Source: Dipteris shenzhenensis (taxonomy: Eukaryota; Polypodiophyta; Polypodiopsida; Gleicheniales). Taken from it: a stretch of DNA of 64,000 bases. The notes under the pieces are model-generated. The model had not been told where the DNA came from. It did not search any database and saw only the letters and a program-made list of their open reading frames with translations. The stretch is from the NCBI GenBank assembly GCA_047967505.1, contig CM106538.1. One strand, written 5' to 3'. Both the position numbers and the translations under genes were made by a program. The number at the start of each line of letters is the position of its first letter. The first letter of the stretch is position 1. Shown piece after piece: positions 1-11,799 of this stretch.

Positions 1-157
1 TTGCAGCAATGGCTTTTTGATTGCTTGCAATCTCGTGTCTTTGATCATGATATATATTTGTCCTACAGTGAGATTTTCTCTTGATGTATTATAGCTCTCT
101 CCTTCTGGGATAGCCTTTTTTGTGATATAATGACTCAAAAGATTCCACCCAAAAAAA
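1..157 (+). mobile_element. LINE 3' end, copy 1 (truncated by window edge)
   Basis: This is the 3' untranslated end of a non-LTR element, ending in a short A run after a CACCC motif. The same landmarks (TTGCAGCAAT, a GATCATGATAT-like motif, TTCTTGATGTATT, a final TGTAATATAA-like motif) recur at about 613-770 and, more diverged, at 1220-1378. No coding part of this copy lies in the window. The LINE assignment rests on the coding remnant in the next copy. Confidence 0.55.
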
Positions 158-770
158 AAAAGTGTATCTTTTTCTCTTGCCTTGGGCTTCGCAAAGGGCA
201 AATAACCTTTGGCATAGGAATCATCCTGCAAAGTGGTGGCGAAAGCGATTGCGAAGGATTTGGAGAGTCTTACTAGGAGTTCTTCCATCTGCGCAGATGC
301 TAGCATGGAGACATATAGCTCCGGTTGTTTGCTATAGATGCTTGGCTCCTTGGGAGTCGGTGCCTCATCTTTTTTGGCATTGTTCTCATACACGTGATTT
401 CCTTGGACTTTTGGGATAGCGTTTGCGAACAAGATTTTCAAGTGCCACTTTTGGAAAGTCTTTCTAATTGTTTGGGATTCACTCACCTAGACAGGAGTTT
501 GATTTATTTTTCATTTGGGTTCGGTATTGGGCACTTTGAACTCTATGGAAGGATAGAAATCATAGATTTTTTGGTGATCCAATTTTTTCAATTTACTCTG
601 TTTTCAAGCACTCTTTGCAGCAATCTTCTTATGATTGCTTGCATACACAGTCTATAGATCATGATGTATACTTGTCATATATTGAGATCTTTTCTTGATG
701 TATTTGAGCACATCCCACTTTCGGATAGTGACTCTGTAATATAATGCAAAAAACATTCACCCAAAAAAAG
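158..770 (+). mobile_element. LINE 3' fragment, copy 2
   Basis: A 5'-truncated non-LTR element. The coding remnant at 162-419 is followed by about 350 bp of decayed sequence and a 3' tail that matches copy 1 and ends in CACCC plus a short A run. It abuts copy 1 directly, so the copies are head-to-tail. Truncated LINE insertions of this kind are common in plants. Confidence 0.6.
162..419 (+). pseudogene. LINE ORF2 C-terminus, reverse-transcriptase zinc-binding (zf-RVT) remnant
   Basis: An 85-residue open stretch matches the zinc-binding domain that follows reverse transcriptase in plant LINE ORF2 proteins. It shows a basic segment, an IWRVLLGVLPSAQMLAWRH-type segment, then the finger pattern C-x2-C-x7-H-x4-C around residues 57-74 (CYRC ... 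HLFWHC). The polymerase domain is absent, so this is a 5'-truncated dead copy. A shorter version of the same finger (HRCLAPRE ... HLFWHC) recurs at about 960-1020. Confidence 0.6.
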
Positions 771-772
771 TG

Positions 773-774
<2 letters not shown>

Positions 775-811
<37 letters not shown>

Positions 812-816
812 CGTGT

Positions 817-842
<26 letters not shown>
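775..842. repeat. (GT)n(GA)n compound microsatellite
   Basis: A run of GT dinucleotides passes through two GTGC steps into a GA run. It lies between LINE copy 2 and LINE copy 3. It probably grew from the junction after the A-rich tail. Confidence 0.95.
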
Positions 843-848
<6 letters not shown>

Positions 849-1378
849 CTACAGCTTTGTCACTCTAACTTCTTCCTCACCAACAAGTTTTTCTATGGGG
901 AGTAATGCTTGGTGTTCCTCCCTTTGGCCAACTCTAGTACATAGACATATTGTTGTTGTCCATCACAGGTGCCTTGCGCCAAGGGAATCTTTGCTCCATC
1001 TTTTCTGGCATTGTCCTACCACTCACGACTTTTGTGTTGCAGCAATGTTTCCAAGCCTAATTTCCTACTACTTGCTTTGGCAAGTTGTTTTGGCTCTTTT
1101 GCATTCATCCTTAGAGTCCCGAGTTGCTGTGTTTTTCCACATGGGTGCAATATTGGGGACTTTGTAAGAAACCATAGAGTCTTTGGAGCATCTTCTTCTT
1201 CCATGTTTCACTATTTCTAGATGTTGCTCAGGCAATCCCTTTATGATTGCCTCTGAGTCGACAGATAGAACATTGTGTTTACTTGTCTTTCAATGAAATC
1301 TTTTGACATTGTAATAGCAAGTCCTCTATTTAGGGACTCCTCTTTGTAATATAAAGATACATGCATTTCACCAAAAGT
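843..1378 (+). mobile_element. LINE 3' fragment, copy 3
   Basis: A third plus-strand copy. It carries the decayed zf-RVT finger (CLAPRE ... HLFWHCP) around 966-1020 and a 3' tail with the TGTAATATAA-like motif ending TTTCACCAAAAG near 1378. Frames are broken throughout. It is more diverged than copies 1 and 2. Confidence 0.5.
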
Positions 1379-1789
1379 GTGTGCGTGTGTGCAAGAGAGA
1401 GAGATTAAGATAAATTCAGTTGAAGAGTCCATGCAAGGGTGCCTCAAATAGCATGTTGTTGAAAGAATATGGATTGATGGAAGAGAGAGGATACACATTG
1501 ACTTAGATATCTGCAATCTGTGTTTAAGAATAAGCAAGCATTGTGTATGCATATTATGAAAGTATATATAGCATGTCGTAATTAATAGTGCTACAAACAA
1601 AATAAAGCATAGTAGTGACAATTTACAATGTGTAGTGCTTCAAAGGAAAGAAAAAGTATTGTTGACAAGAAATTGCATCACTTCACTAATGTAGCAAGAA
1701 GGAGAGTGAATGCTTAGCATTTTAGATGATGTAAATTGGGTAGCTATGCCTTTACGTGAATATCATTCATGTCTTTATTCCTTCTTACT
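1379..1789. other. No gene recognised
   Basis: A short GTGTGCG/GAGAGA tract sits at 1379-1406. The rest is AT-rich sequence with no coding signature on either strand. Confidence 0.5.
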
Positions 1790-2335
1790 GACTTATTGAT
1801 CTTCTTTGTCAACCCCTTAAAAAGCTTTGAATGGGAGAGCTATCTGCCCATAGCTCGAATATGACTCCAAAGGATACCTAAAGCCTAGAAAGACTGAAAT
1901 TGTCTAATTGTCTAAGGGATAGGCCATTCCAATATCTTTCTAACCTTGGCACCATCAACACAATTCCCATCAACATAGATTATATCCTCTTTATAAATAC
2001 TTATTTGATGATACCATTCATAGATCAATTTTGGTAAGTCTTTAACACCCTCTAGTGAATCCACAACATCATCCATTCATGGATTAGGATGTCAATTCTT
2101 AATTGTAAACTTATTCAGTTTCTTGTAATTGACACCCATGCATCCCCCCATCCTTTTTATCAAAACTAATAACACTTGTGCATCCCATCATGGGTCTTAT
2201 ATGACTCATTCTCAAATATTCTTAATTTTCTTGTTATCTCATCTCCTTCCTTCTAACTTAGCTATAAAAATTCATGAACAAGGGTTGAGTACGAGGAAGC
2301 ATATTCATTTTATGGTGGACACCTTGACCAAGGGA
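1790..2335 (-). pseudogene. Ty3/gypsy reverse transcriptase relic
   Basis: Read on the minus strand with several frame changes and stops, this matches the N-terminal half of a Ty3/gypsy reverse transcriptase and its connection region. In order it has a VHHKMNMLPRTQPL-like start (usually VDH.I...P...P), a HIRP segment, a DKKDGGM segment (usually KKDG.WRMC), a TIKN.HPNP.MDDVVDSLEG segment, then GAKVRKILEWPIP-TIRQFQSF (usually A.KV..I..WP.P....LRSFLG). The stretch with the catalytic YxDD motif is missing between the HQISIYKEDI and VDGNCVDGAKV segments, so a deletion is inferred. Clearly dead. Confidence 0.7.
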
Positions 2336-4094
2336 TAACTCACAAGGCAATTCCTAGGAATACATCAATGTAATCATTCTTTATCTTCAGAACATATCCA
2401 TATAGTAATCGCTCTAAAGAATATATAATTATTTTTATGTGCCAAACTACATAACTCTCAAAAGAAAAAGGAATGCCTATCCATTGAAATATTTCAAACG
2501 CTCAAAAGAAAGGAATTGCTATACTCTTAAAAACAAAAGGAGTTGCTATACATTGAAAGATTTCAAAATTAGCATCATGTGATACATTAAATACTTCGAA
2601 AGAGTTCACAATATTTGAAGGTGGTTCAACAAAATTACTTTGGAGTTTGTGATCATGAGAGCATCTAGGGTAAAAAGGATGCATACTTCTAGTTGTTCAC
2701 TTTTATTAAATCATTATATGATAAAAGAAACTAATTGCAATTCACATCAATGAGCAGATTCCAAATGAAAATTTTCAACAGAGGAAATCATTTGGTTGAT
2801 TTTCTTGGTCTTCATGGCACAATCTTGCTCAATTGGCCACATTGCATGCCCAAACATAAACGTTCCTTCTTGTCCCTTGGCCAACAACGTGGGATATGTT
2901 CTCTTATTTAAATGTGTATGGTTCATCTCTCCTCAAATTTAATTTAAAAAATCTTCTTGAAATATTTCTTCTTTTTCTCAATTTAAGAACTAGATTGCAT
3001 CTTCCAGACATAAAGTCTTGTTTCCATACTAAAAGTCTAATTGAAGTCCTCTTATAAGCATGTTACAAATCGTAGGGGAATAGAAACTTTAGCACTCAAA
3101 AGATTGGACGTAGTGATCCAAACCTTGAGAGAGTTCATTTGTAAGCTTGCTAATTTGTTAAAGTAATCAAACTCATACCCCTTTCTAAATGAATATTTAT
3201 ATAAGACTTTTTGAAATTCATGCTTGTGAGGGTTTTTGTCTTCAAATCTCACCACCATGTAGGAATACAGTAGTCAATCATTTTTGGTGGTTAAAATGAC
3301 TTGTCCATCGATTCAACCGTGACTCTTTTTTATTGCATGGAAGGTTTTCCACGAACATCTTGGCCTTAATGATTTGCATTGACTAGAGTAATGATTATTG
3401 AATCCCAGGTTTGAGTTCACTTATAGTATCTTTGTCCTCTTCACTTATGGTATCCTTGTCTTCTTCACTTATGGTAGCTTTGAGTTCACTTATGGTAACT
3501 TTGATTATTGAATCCCAACTTCGATTTCACTTATGGTAGTATCTTTATCTTCTTCCATCTCTGGGTTATCTAGAGGGGGCTCATAATTATTTACCATATT
3601 GGCTACAAACACACATTAAAAAGCTTTGTTATGGTGGCAAACTATTTTATTGAAGAAGGGCTACAAAAATTCTCTCTCTAAAATGAGAAGAAATAGAGAA
3701 CAAGATGATTCATGCCTAGTTGAAAGGCACTATAACCTTCAATTTATGATACCATCTCTAAACCATAAAAAGGAGTGAAGAAGGTGTGAACTCAAAGCTC
3801 AAGGAAGGAATCTTCCACCCCCAAAGTACATACCTTCTGGTAAAGTACTCTCAACAAATATTTTATTTTAAGGTCTCCTTTATCACGTGTCACTCCAAAT
3901 AGAATCCAATGCTATATTATGCTCACCAAATAGAGTTTGGACATATTAATATCAACATTTGATTGTCTTGAGCCTCCTCTATACATGAAACTCTTCTCTC
4001 TAGTGCTTGCTTAAAGATCCAAGAGAATTGAGCTTTGCGCTAGAAGAGAATGGGTCTTGTATGGTAATCATAGTTGTGGAAAAAGGCTACTTAT
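2336..4094. other. No gene recognised; AT-rich, probably old repeat debris
   Basis: Only short open frames, none with a recognisable domain. A 68-codon minus-strand frame at 3052-3258 resembles nothing I know. Short imperfect repeats around CTTCACTTATGGTA lie at 3408-3545. The gypsy relic next to it suggests this may be further decayed element sequence, which I cannot show. Confidence 0.5.
3408..3545. repeat. Degenerate short tandem repeat
   Basis: Four to five imperfect units of about 27-30 bp share the core TTCACTTATGGTA followed by TCTTTGTC or ACTTTGA variants. The phrase GATTATTGAATCCCA flanks the array on both sides. Confidence 0.6.
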
Positions 4095-4097
4095 TTG

Positions 4098-4178
4098 CAT
4101 ATGGGGCTCAGTGGTAAAGAAGCTAATTAGTACCTAGACATTGTTTCTACTACATTCAATTCATCCCTCGGGGATGGG
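4098..4178 (+). repeat. tRNA-like (SINE-type) sequence
   Basis: A possible A box (GGGCTCAGTGGTAAAGAAGC) is followed about 40 bp later by a B-box-like CAATTCATCCCTCGGGGA. The B-box neighbourhood resembles the one at about 42175 (TGATTCATCCTTTGGGGA). It cannot fold as an intact tRNA. Confidence 0.3.
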
Positions 4179-4984
4179 GCTTTGATGGTATGGGATGCAA
4201 AGGTCTATTGACCTAGGGTCAGGCCATGCATCTTTCCTAAGGCCTATGGCACTCAGGAGTGAAGTAGATTGCTCTATGGCTGGATGGTAAGCTCTAGATG
4301 AAGAAGTTTGTGGTACAATTCCTAATACATGGTTTAATGATGATGTGATTGGTAGCATACTCAGCATAAGTGGCATGAAGGTGCCTTTGATCCATAAGTG
4401 ATTGTGTTTATTTTGTCATCGTTGGCTTTGAGAAATTACTAGGTGGTCTTTAGATTTCTTCTTCTTGAAAGAGGGAGGACATTATATGGTGTGATGATCA
4501 AAAGAAAGATAAAAGCCACAAACATAAGATAAAAGCAACAAACATAAACGTGGAATCTAGATGGCGTTTACTCCAATTTCAACCACTTCGGGGAACTTGA
4601 CAATAGCATCCCCCCTTGTAGTTGTTGCTTAACCACTCAGCCTTCTAAGATTCCTTTTCTCTAGCTTTGAGCTTTTCTGAGTGTCTATTGGCCACTTACG
4701 GAAAGGTTAAACTTCTCTAGTCGAAGGTCTTTTCCCCTTCTCCTAGGCAGAGACCTCATGGCTCAATTAAAATGTTCTTCCTCTTCTTGCTTTCTTTTCT
4801 TTAATTTTCATTTCTTTTAAATTGTTTTGATTTTTTCCACTTCATTTTACCACACACTCAACCTCCTAAGTTTAATTGTGAGATATGGTAAGAGAAGCAA
4901 ATGACAACTATTAATCCCTCACCACAGTGCCAAAAAAAGTATCCCCCCAACCAGGTGCCTTCTCATCAACAATTGAAGCTCCTC

Positions 4985-5215
4985 TGTTGAGGCTCCCTTC
5001 TTCTGAGGACTTTGTTGAGGATCCAGCTCAACATCATGTTTATAATGTCCATAGCGCTACCACAAGAGAGTGCTAAAAAGGCACAAGGATTGGAAACCTA
5101 ACCTTGGGTTTGTATATATTCATTATTTTCAACTAATGTAGTGTACAATTAATCATTTGTGGTGTGCTCTATGCTCTCTTCACCACCCGCCTCCACTCTA
5201 TTTTCTTATTTGTTC
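4985..5215 (+). mobile_element. Possible 5' LTR end of a plus-strand Copia-type element
   Basis: The sequence ending at TTCA (about 5215) is followed at once by TGGTATCAAAGC, one change from the initiator-tRNA primer site TGGTATCAGAGC found in elements 1 and 2. A TATA-like GTATATATTCATTATT lies about 100 bp before the end. The left boundary, a TGTTGAGG motif near 4987, is a guess and no partner LTR was found. Confidence 0.35.
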
Positions 5216-5227
5216 ATGGTATCAAAG
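5216..5227 (+). promoter_or_regulatory. Primer-binding-site-like sequence (tRNA-iMet)
   Basis: TGGTATCAAAGC at about 5216-5227 is complementary to the 3' end of plant initiator methionine tRNA with one mismatch. It is the main evidence for an LTR ending here. Confidence 0.4.
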
Positions 5228-5389
5228 CTTGGTTCTGGCTTGTGATGAGGCAACATCCTATTCAGAGTATCAGGAAGATTCTTGAGTGTTATTTGTGAGG
5301 TTTCATTCCTTCTTGAGTATGAGAGAATGAGTTCATTTTGAGAGTTCTCCTTCCTTGTTATATGAGAGATTTTTAGTGTCCTATCCTTT

Positions 5390-7026
<1,637 letters not shown>

Positions 7027-9758
7027 TAACATACCTAGCAGCGTGTTTTTTTACGAATGTGCATGACACTAAAGCAAAAATAGTATTTAATGCTCGATCA
7101 ACCATGCAAAGGATATTCGATGGGCACAATACTTTTCCTACGCCTCAACCTAGGTGGTATTGAAATGTTCTCAAAGAGGCACACCCATCCAATAAGTACT
7201 TGGTCAGATAACATACCTAAGGGCGTGTTTTTTTGCGGATGTGCATATCACTACAGGAAAAACGGTGGATAATGCATGATCGACCATGCAAAGAATATAT
7301 GATGGTCACAATACTTTGCACAAACCTCAACCTAGTTGAAACAGACTTGTGTGCAAAGTGGATCCCCGATCTGAGAAGTACTTGTTTGAATAACACACCT
7401 AGGACCGTGTTTTTTTATGGTTGTGCATGACACTAAGGTAAAAACGGTGTTTTATGCTTGATCGACAATGCAAAGCATATTCGATGGGCACAATACTTTG
7501 CACACACCTTCAGCGAGGTGGGATTAACTTACGTGCAAAGTGGCACGCCCATCCCATAAGTACTTGATCGGATAACATACCTAGCAGCGTGTTTTTTTAT
7601 GGATGTGCATGACACTAGAGCAAAAATGGTATTTAATGCTCGATCGACAATGCCTAGTTTAAGGTGTGTGCAAAGTGTTATGCCCATCGAATATGCTTTG
7701 CATTGTTGATCAAGTATGAAACACTGTTTTTGCCTTAGTGTAATGCACAACCATAAAAAAACACGGTCCTAGGCGTGTTATTCAAACAAGTACTTATCAG
7801 ATGGGGGCTCCACTTTGCACGCAAGTCTGTTTCAACTAGATTGAGATGCGTGCAAAGTATTGTGACCATCGGATATGCTTTGCATGGTCGATCACGCATT
7901 ATACACTGTTTTTCCTGTAGTGATATGCACATCTGCAAAAAAACATGCCCTTAGGTGTGTTATCTGACCAAGTACTTATCGAATGGGTGTGCCTCTTTGA
8001 AAACATGTCAATACCACCTAGGTTAAGGTGTAGGAAAAGTATTATGCCCATCGGATATGCTTTGCATGGTCAATCAAGCATTAAATACCATTTTTGCCTT
8101 AGTCTCATGCACATCCGTAAAAAAACACGCTGCTAGGTATGTTATCTGATTAAGTACTTATGGGATGGGCATGCCACTTTGCATGTAAGTCAATTCCACC
8201 TAGTTTAAGGTGTGTGCAAAGTGTTATGCCCATCGGATATGCTTTGCATTGTCGATCAAGCATAAAATACCATTTTTACTCGTGTAATGCACAACCATAA
8301 AAAAACACGGTCCTAGGTGTGTTATTCAAACAAGTACTAATCGGATGGGGGCTCCACTTTGTATGCAAGTCTCTTTCAACTAGGTTGAGGTACGTGCAAA
8401 GTATTGTGACCATTGGATATGCTTTGCATGGTGGATCACGCATTATACACCGTTTTTTTCCTAGTGATATGCACATCCGCAAAAAAACACGCCCTTAGGT
8501 GTGTTATCTGACCAAGTACTTATCGGATGGGTGTGCTTCTTTGAAAACATGTCAATACCACCTAGGTTGAGGTGTAGGAAAAGTATTGTGCCCATCGGAT
8601 ATGCTTTGCATGGTCGATCGAGCATTAAATACCATTTTTGCCTTGGTGTCATGCACATCCGTAAAAAAAAAAAGATGCTAGGTATGTTATCCGATCAAGT
8701 ACTTATGGGATGGGCATGCCACTTTGCATGTAAGTCAATTCCACCTAGTTTAATGTGTGTGCAAAGTATTGTACCCATCGAATATGCTTTGCATTGTCGA
8801 TCAAGCATAAAACACCGTTTTTGCCTCAGTGTCATGCACAACCATAAAAAAACACGGTCCTAGGTGTGTTAATCAAATAAGTACTTCTCAGATGGGGGCT
8901 CCACTTTGCATGCAAGTCCGTTTCAACTAGGTTGAGGTGCGTGCAAAGGTGACCATCGGATATGGTTTGCATGGTCAATCATGCACATCTATAAAAAACA
9001 TGCCCTTAGGTGTGTTATCTGACCAAGTACTTATCCACAATACTTTGCACATCTGTAAAAAGCATGCCCTTAGGTGTGTTATCTGACCAAGTACTTATCT
9101 ACAATACTTTGCACACACCTTCAACTAGGTGGAATTGACTTACATGCATAGTGACATGCACATCTGTAAAAAAGCATGCCCTTAGGTGTGTTATCTGACC
9201 AAGTACTTATCCACAATACTTTGCACACACCTTCAACTAGGTGGAATTGACTTACATGCAAAGTGGCGCACCCATCCCATAAGTAGAAGAAGGAATCCAG
9301 CAGGTGGTGACATACGAGGGTGTCACCAACCTAAAAGAACTGACCTCTTTAAGAACATATCAATACCACCTAGGTTGAGGCATAGGAAAAGTATTGTGCC
9401 CATCGGATATCCTTATCGGATATGCTTTGCATTGTTGATCAAGCATAAAACACCGTTTTTGCCTTAGTGTGATGTACAACCATAAAAAAACACGGTCCTA
9501 GGTGTGTTATTCAAATAAGAAATATCAGATAGGGGCTCCACTTTGCACGCAAGTCTGTTTCAACTAGGTTGAGGTGCGTGCAAAGTATTGTGACCATCAG
9601 ATATGCTTTGCATGGTCGATCACGCATTATACAACATTTTTCCTATAGTGATATGCACATCTACAAAAAAACATGCCCTTAGGTATGTTATCTAACCAAG
9701 TACTTATCAGATGGGTGTGCCTCTTTGAAAACATGTCAATACCATCTAGGTTACAAAG
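7027..9758. repeat. Satellite array, about 181-bp monomers in a trimeric higher-order repeat with an internal inversion
   Basis: About 16 monomers or part-monomers. Forward units begin near 7027, 7208, 7390 and 7571, a spacing of 181-182 bp. Three variants alternate by the bases before a poly-T: A (CTAGCAGCGTG), B (CTAAGGGCGTG) and C (CTAGGACCGTG), which gives a 543-bp three-monomer period. From about 7652 the units are reverse-complemented and run A', C', B', A', C', B', A', C', B'. After 8990 the array decays, with short B' units near 8990, 9057 and 9172, a scrambled stretch at 9280-9420 and last units near 9486 and 9666. Each monomer contains an inverted pair ACTTTGCAC ... GTGCAAAGT that could form a hairpin. 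It codes for nothing convincing. Confidence 0.9.
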
Positions 9759-9780
9759 CATCAAGAATGGGGTTCATAGC

Positions 9781-10480
9781 CAACGATGAAACCATTAGAA
9801 GGTCAAAAGAATGTCATCTACATGGGAGTCTACATGGGAGATAATACATCAAATCCAATTCAAGGGACAAGCAGTATCCCTATGAACAATTTCTTAGGTA
9901 CGAAAGGAGTGAAAGATGTACTCTATGTTCCAAATCTCAGCAAGAACCTCTTGTTAATAGGTCAAATGACGAAACACAACTACCGAGTCATCTTTAACAG
10001 AGAAGAATGCACTATCAGTGACAAATCCAAAGGATTTCAACTAGTAGGAAAAGGAGTGAAGGAAGGATGCTTGTTCAGAATGCTAGCTACAATACCAAAT
10101 TTGCATGCCATGTCATCTCAACCACAACATATGCCACTATCCGCAAAATAGCACAAGAGATATGGACATGTCAATTTCAAAAGCTTGATAGAGCTCATAG
10201 ATCAGAATATGGCAATTGAGCTTCCTAAGCTACAATTTCTTGGAAAAGTTTGTGAAGCATGCTGTTTTGATAAACAAAAGTGAACCAACTTTGGTAGAAG
10301 TACCTCTCGAGCAAGTATTCTTGATTTGATATATACAAATGTATGGGGTTATGCCCAGACCCACAGCATCAATGGTTCACTTTACTACTTGACTTTCATT
10401 GCTTATCAAAGGAAGAGTGTACTTGGTGACATCATGGACAGACCCATTAAAACCAAATTTCTTAACATACAATAGTAGGT
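9781..10480 (+). pseudogene. Copia pol fragment (protease end, GAG-pre-integrase, integrase start)
   Basis: The frame at 9786-10151 carries the region between protease and integrase of Ty1/Copia elements: a GDNTSNPIQG segment, then VKDVLYVPNLSKNLLLIGQM (usually VLYVP.L..NLLS.GQ), then KGFQLVGKGVKEGCLF. After a stop near 10149 it goes on in other frames with YGHVNFKSL, a VCEACCFDKQK knuckle of the GAG-pre-integrase domain, and LDLIYTNVWGY (usually LELIHSDVWGP), the start of the integrase core with D changed to N. It ends near 10480, just before the LTR of element 3. Plus strand, opposite to the nest, so it is a separate and older element. Confidence 0.75.
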
Positions 10481-10502
10481 TTAATATATGGAAAGAGGAT
10501 AA

Positions 10503-11060
10503 TGTCAAAACCCGTGTGTGAGCTAGTAGTAGAGTTTATTAGGAGCAACACGATAATGGAGCAATAATGCAAGAAGTGGAATGCATAAAATACATATTAT
10601 AGAAGCACAGAATGGAAGAGACAAAGAGACACCAATATACGTGGTTTACTCAGCGTGTGCTACATCCATGGAGAAATAGCCAATCTTGCATCTTTCTTAT
10701 CCACAGCAAATGAGAAGATACAAGATACAAGATACAAGTGAGAAGAGACAAAATACAAGTAGTATATCCACTACTCTCCTGCTATGTGATCCGCACCCTT
10801 ATCTTGCAAATTTGACCACACAACTCCTAAGCAATTCATGTGCCAATTTTCATGTGTTTTTGGCTTCGAGAGCACTACCCCCAAACCCCTGCCAAGGGGG
10901 GCCTAAGGCATGTTGCCAGTCCCCCTTGGAATACCCTGGTGACAATATGAGGGGAGGTATCACGCCCCCCTACCCCCCTTCATGGGATGGGTATAAACAC
11001 ATTTGGGTCCAAAGCATGGCCAAAAAACAATCTCTCAAAAGGGACCAGGATCCACATACA
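10503..11060 (-). repeat. Putative 3' LTR of element 3
   Basis: On the minus strand a purine tract (AAGTGGGAGA) ends near 11061 and is followed by TGTATGTGG. Reading on, the sequence reaches TTTTGACA at 10503, giving TG...CA ends over about 558 bp. No second copy was found near 27-28.6 kb, so the boundaries are inferred from the tract and the dinucleotide ends only. It includes a phrase (TACGTGGTTTACTCAGCGTG) of a kind common in Copia LTRs. Confidence 0.4.
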
Positions 11061-11250
11061 ATTATCTCCCACTTGGAGATTTAGTAACTCCACTGTTACT
11101 ACACTCATCACACTGATCATAGTAACTCCATTGTAACTACACTCACTAAAATTCTTTTGATCTGACTTACCCTCATATTGTTCCTCATTCTTGAAGACCA
11201 ATTGAAATTGAGCAAGATCTCAACTTCTCCTTGGTTACCACCTTAGTCAA
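11061..11250 (-). pseudogene. Element 3: end of RNase H and 3' non-coding region
   Basis: Minus-strand coding continues from the DMLTK motif split by element 2 (the part beyond the insertion is at 23058 onward). It runs through VVTKEKLRSCSISIGL to a stop at 11185-11187. This is the standard C-terminus of Copia pol. The polypurine tract lies at about 11065-11076. Its join to 23058 across the GTCAA duplication shows that element 2 landed in the last codons of this gene. Confidence 0.75.
11246..11250. repeat. Target-site duplication of element 2, left copy
   Basis: GTCAA directly before the LTR at 11251. The matching GTCAA is at 23058-23062. The pair defines the true ends of element 2. Confidence 0.93.
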
Positions 11251-11422
11251 TGAGAGTGCTCTCAACGGAAGCAAGAATGGAAGAAGGAGAGAGAGAGAGA
11301 CAGAGAGCCACACAAGTTTTGGTGGGTGCAGAACCACCCTAATCTTCTTTTTCATTCATTTATATATGTGTTTGAGTATTGTACATAACTGGGGTTAAGG
11401 CACAGTGACCTTTAACCCCACA
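11251..11422 (-). repeat. Element 2, 3' LTR (172 bp)
   Basis: It starts TGAGAGTGCTCTCAACGG and ends TTTAACCCCACA in plus orientation. It differs from the partner at 22904-23057 by one substitution near the start, one AG unit and a 16-bp segment missing from the partner. Both share ATAACTGGGG, where element 1 LTRs have ATAATCGGGG. Confidence 0.93.
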
Positions 11423-11433
11423 ACCTCCCACTT
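11423..11433 (-). promoter_or_regulatory. Element 2 polypurine tract
   Basis: AAGTGGGAGGT on the minus strand lies directly upstream of the 3' LTR. This is where plus-strand DNA synthesis is primed in LTR elements. Confidence 0.75.
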
Positions 11434-11565
11434 AAAGGACAATGTGCCTTTAAGGGAGAACAACTAGTGAGCATACTATCCAATGCCCATCAATACACGA
11501 CAATACTCAAACCGCTGACTAGGTAGACTCTTCGTCAGCATATCTGCAGGGTTATCATCTGTATG
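11434..11565 (-). pseudogene. Element 2: 3' end of the internal region, cut off by element 1
   Basis: This 132-bp piece holds the last codons of RNase H and the short tail after pol. It joins to 17483 across the GTATG duplication. The uninterrupted version of the junction can be read in element 1 at about 11870-11900. Confidence 0.85.
11561..11565. repeat. Target-site duplication of element 1, left copy
   Basis: GTATG directly before the LTR at 11566, matched by GTATG at 17483-17487. Confidence 0.94.
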
Positions 11566-11746
11566 TGAGAGTGCTCTCAACGGAAGCAAGAATGGAAGAG
11601 GGAGAGAGAGCGAGAGAGAGAGACAGAGAGCCACACAAGTTTTGGTGGGTGCAGAACCACCCTAATCTTCTTTTTCATTCATTTATATATGTGTTTGAGT
11701 ATTGTACATAATCGGGGTTAAGGCACAGTGACCTTTAACCCCCACA
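11566..11746 (-). repeat. Element 1, 3' LTR (181 bp)
   Basis: TG...CA ends, with an imperfect (GA)n inside and a TATA-like CATTTATATATG. It is one base different from 17302-17482. For a Copia element 181 bp is unusually short. Confidence 0.95.
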
Positions 11747-11757
11747 ACCTCCCACTT
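11747..11757 (-). promoter_or_regulatory. Element 1 polypurine tract
   Basis: AAGTGGGAGGT on the minus strand, directly upstream of the 3' LTR. Confidence 0.78.
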
Positions 11758-11799
11758 AAAGGACAATGTGCCTTTAAGGGAGAACAACCAGTGAGCATA

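Noticed and set aside
7027-9758. CRISPR-like array of spaced repeats
   Set aside because: The repeated unit is the whole 181-bp monomer with no unique spacers, units occur in both orientations, and the context is plant nuclear DNA. It is satellite DNA.
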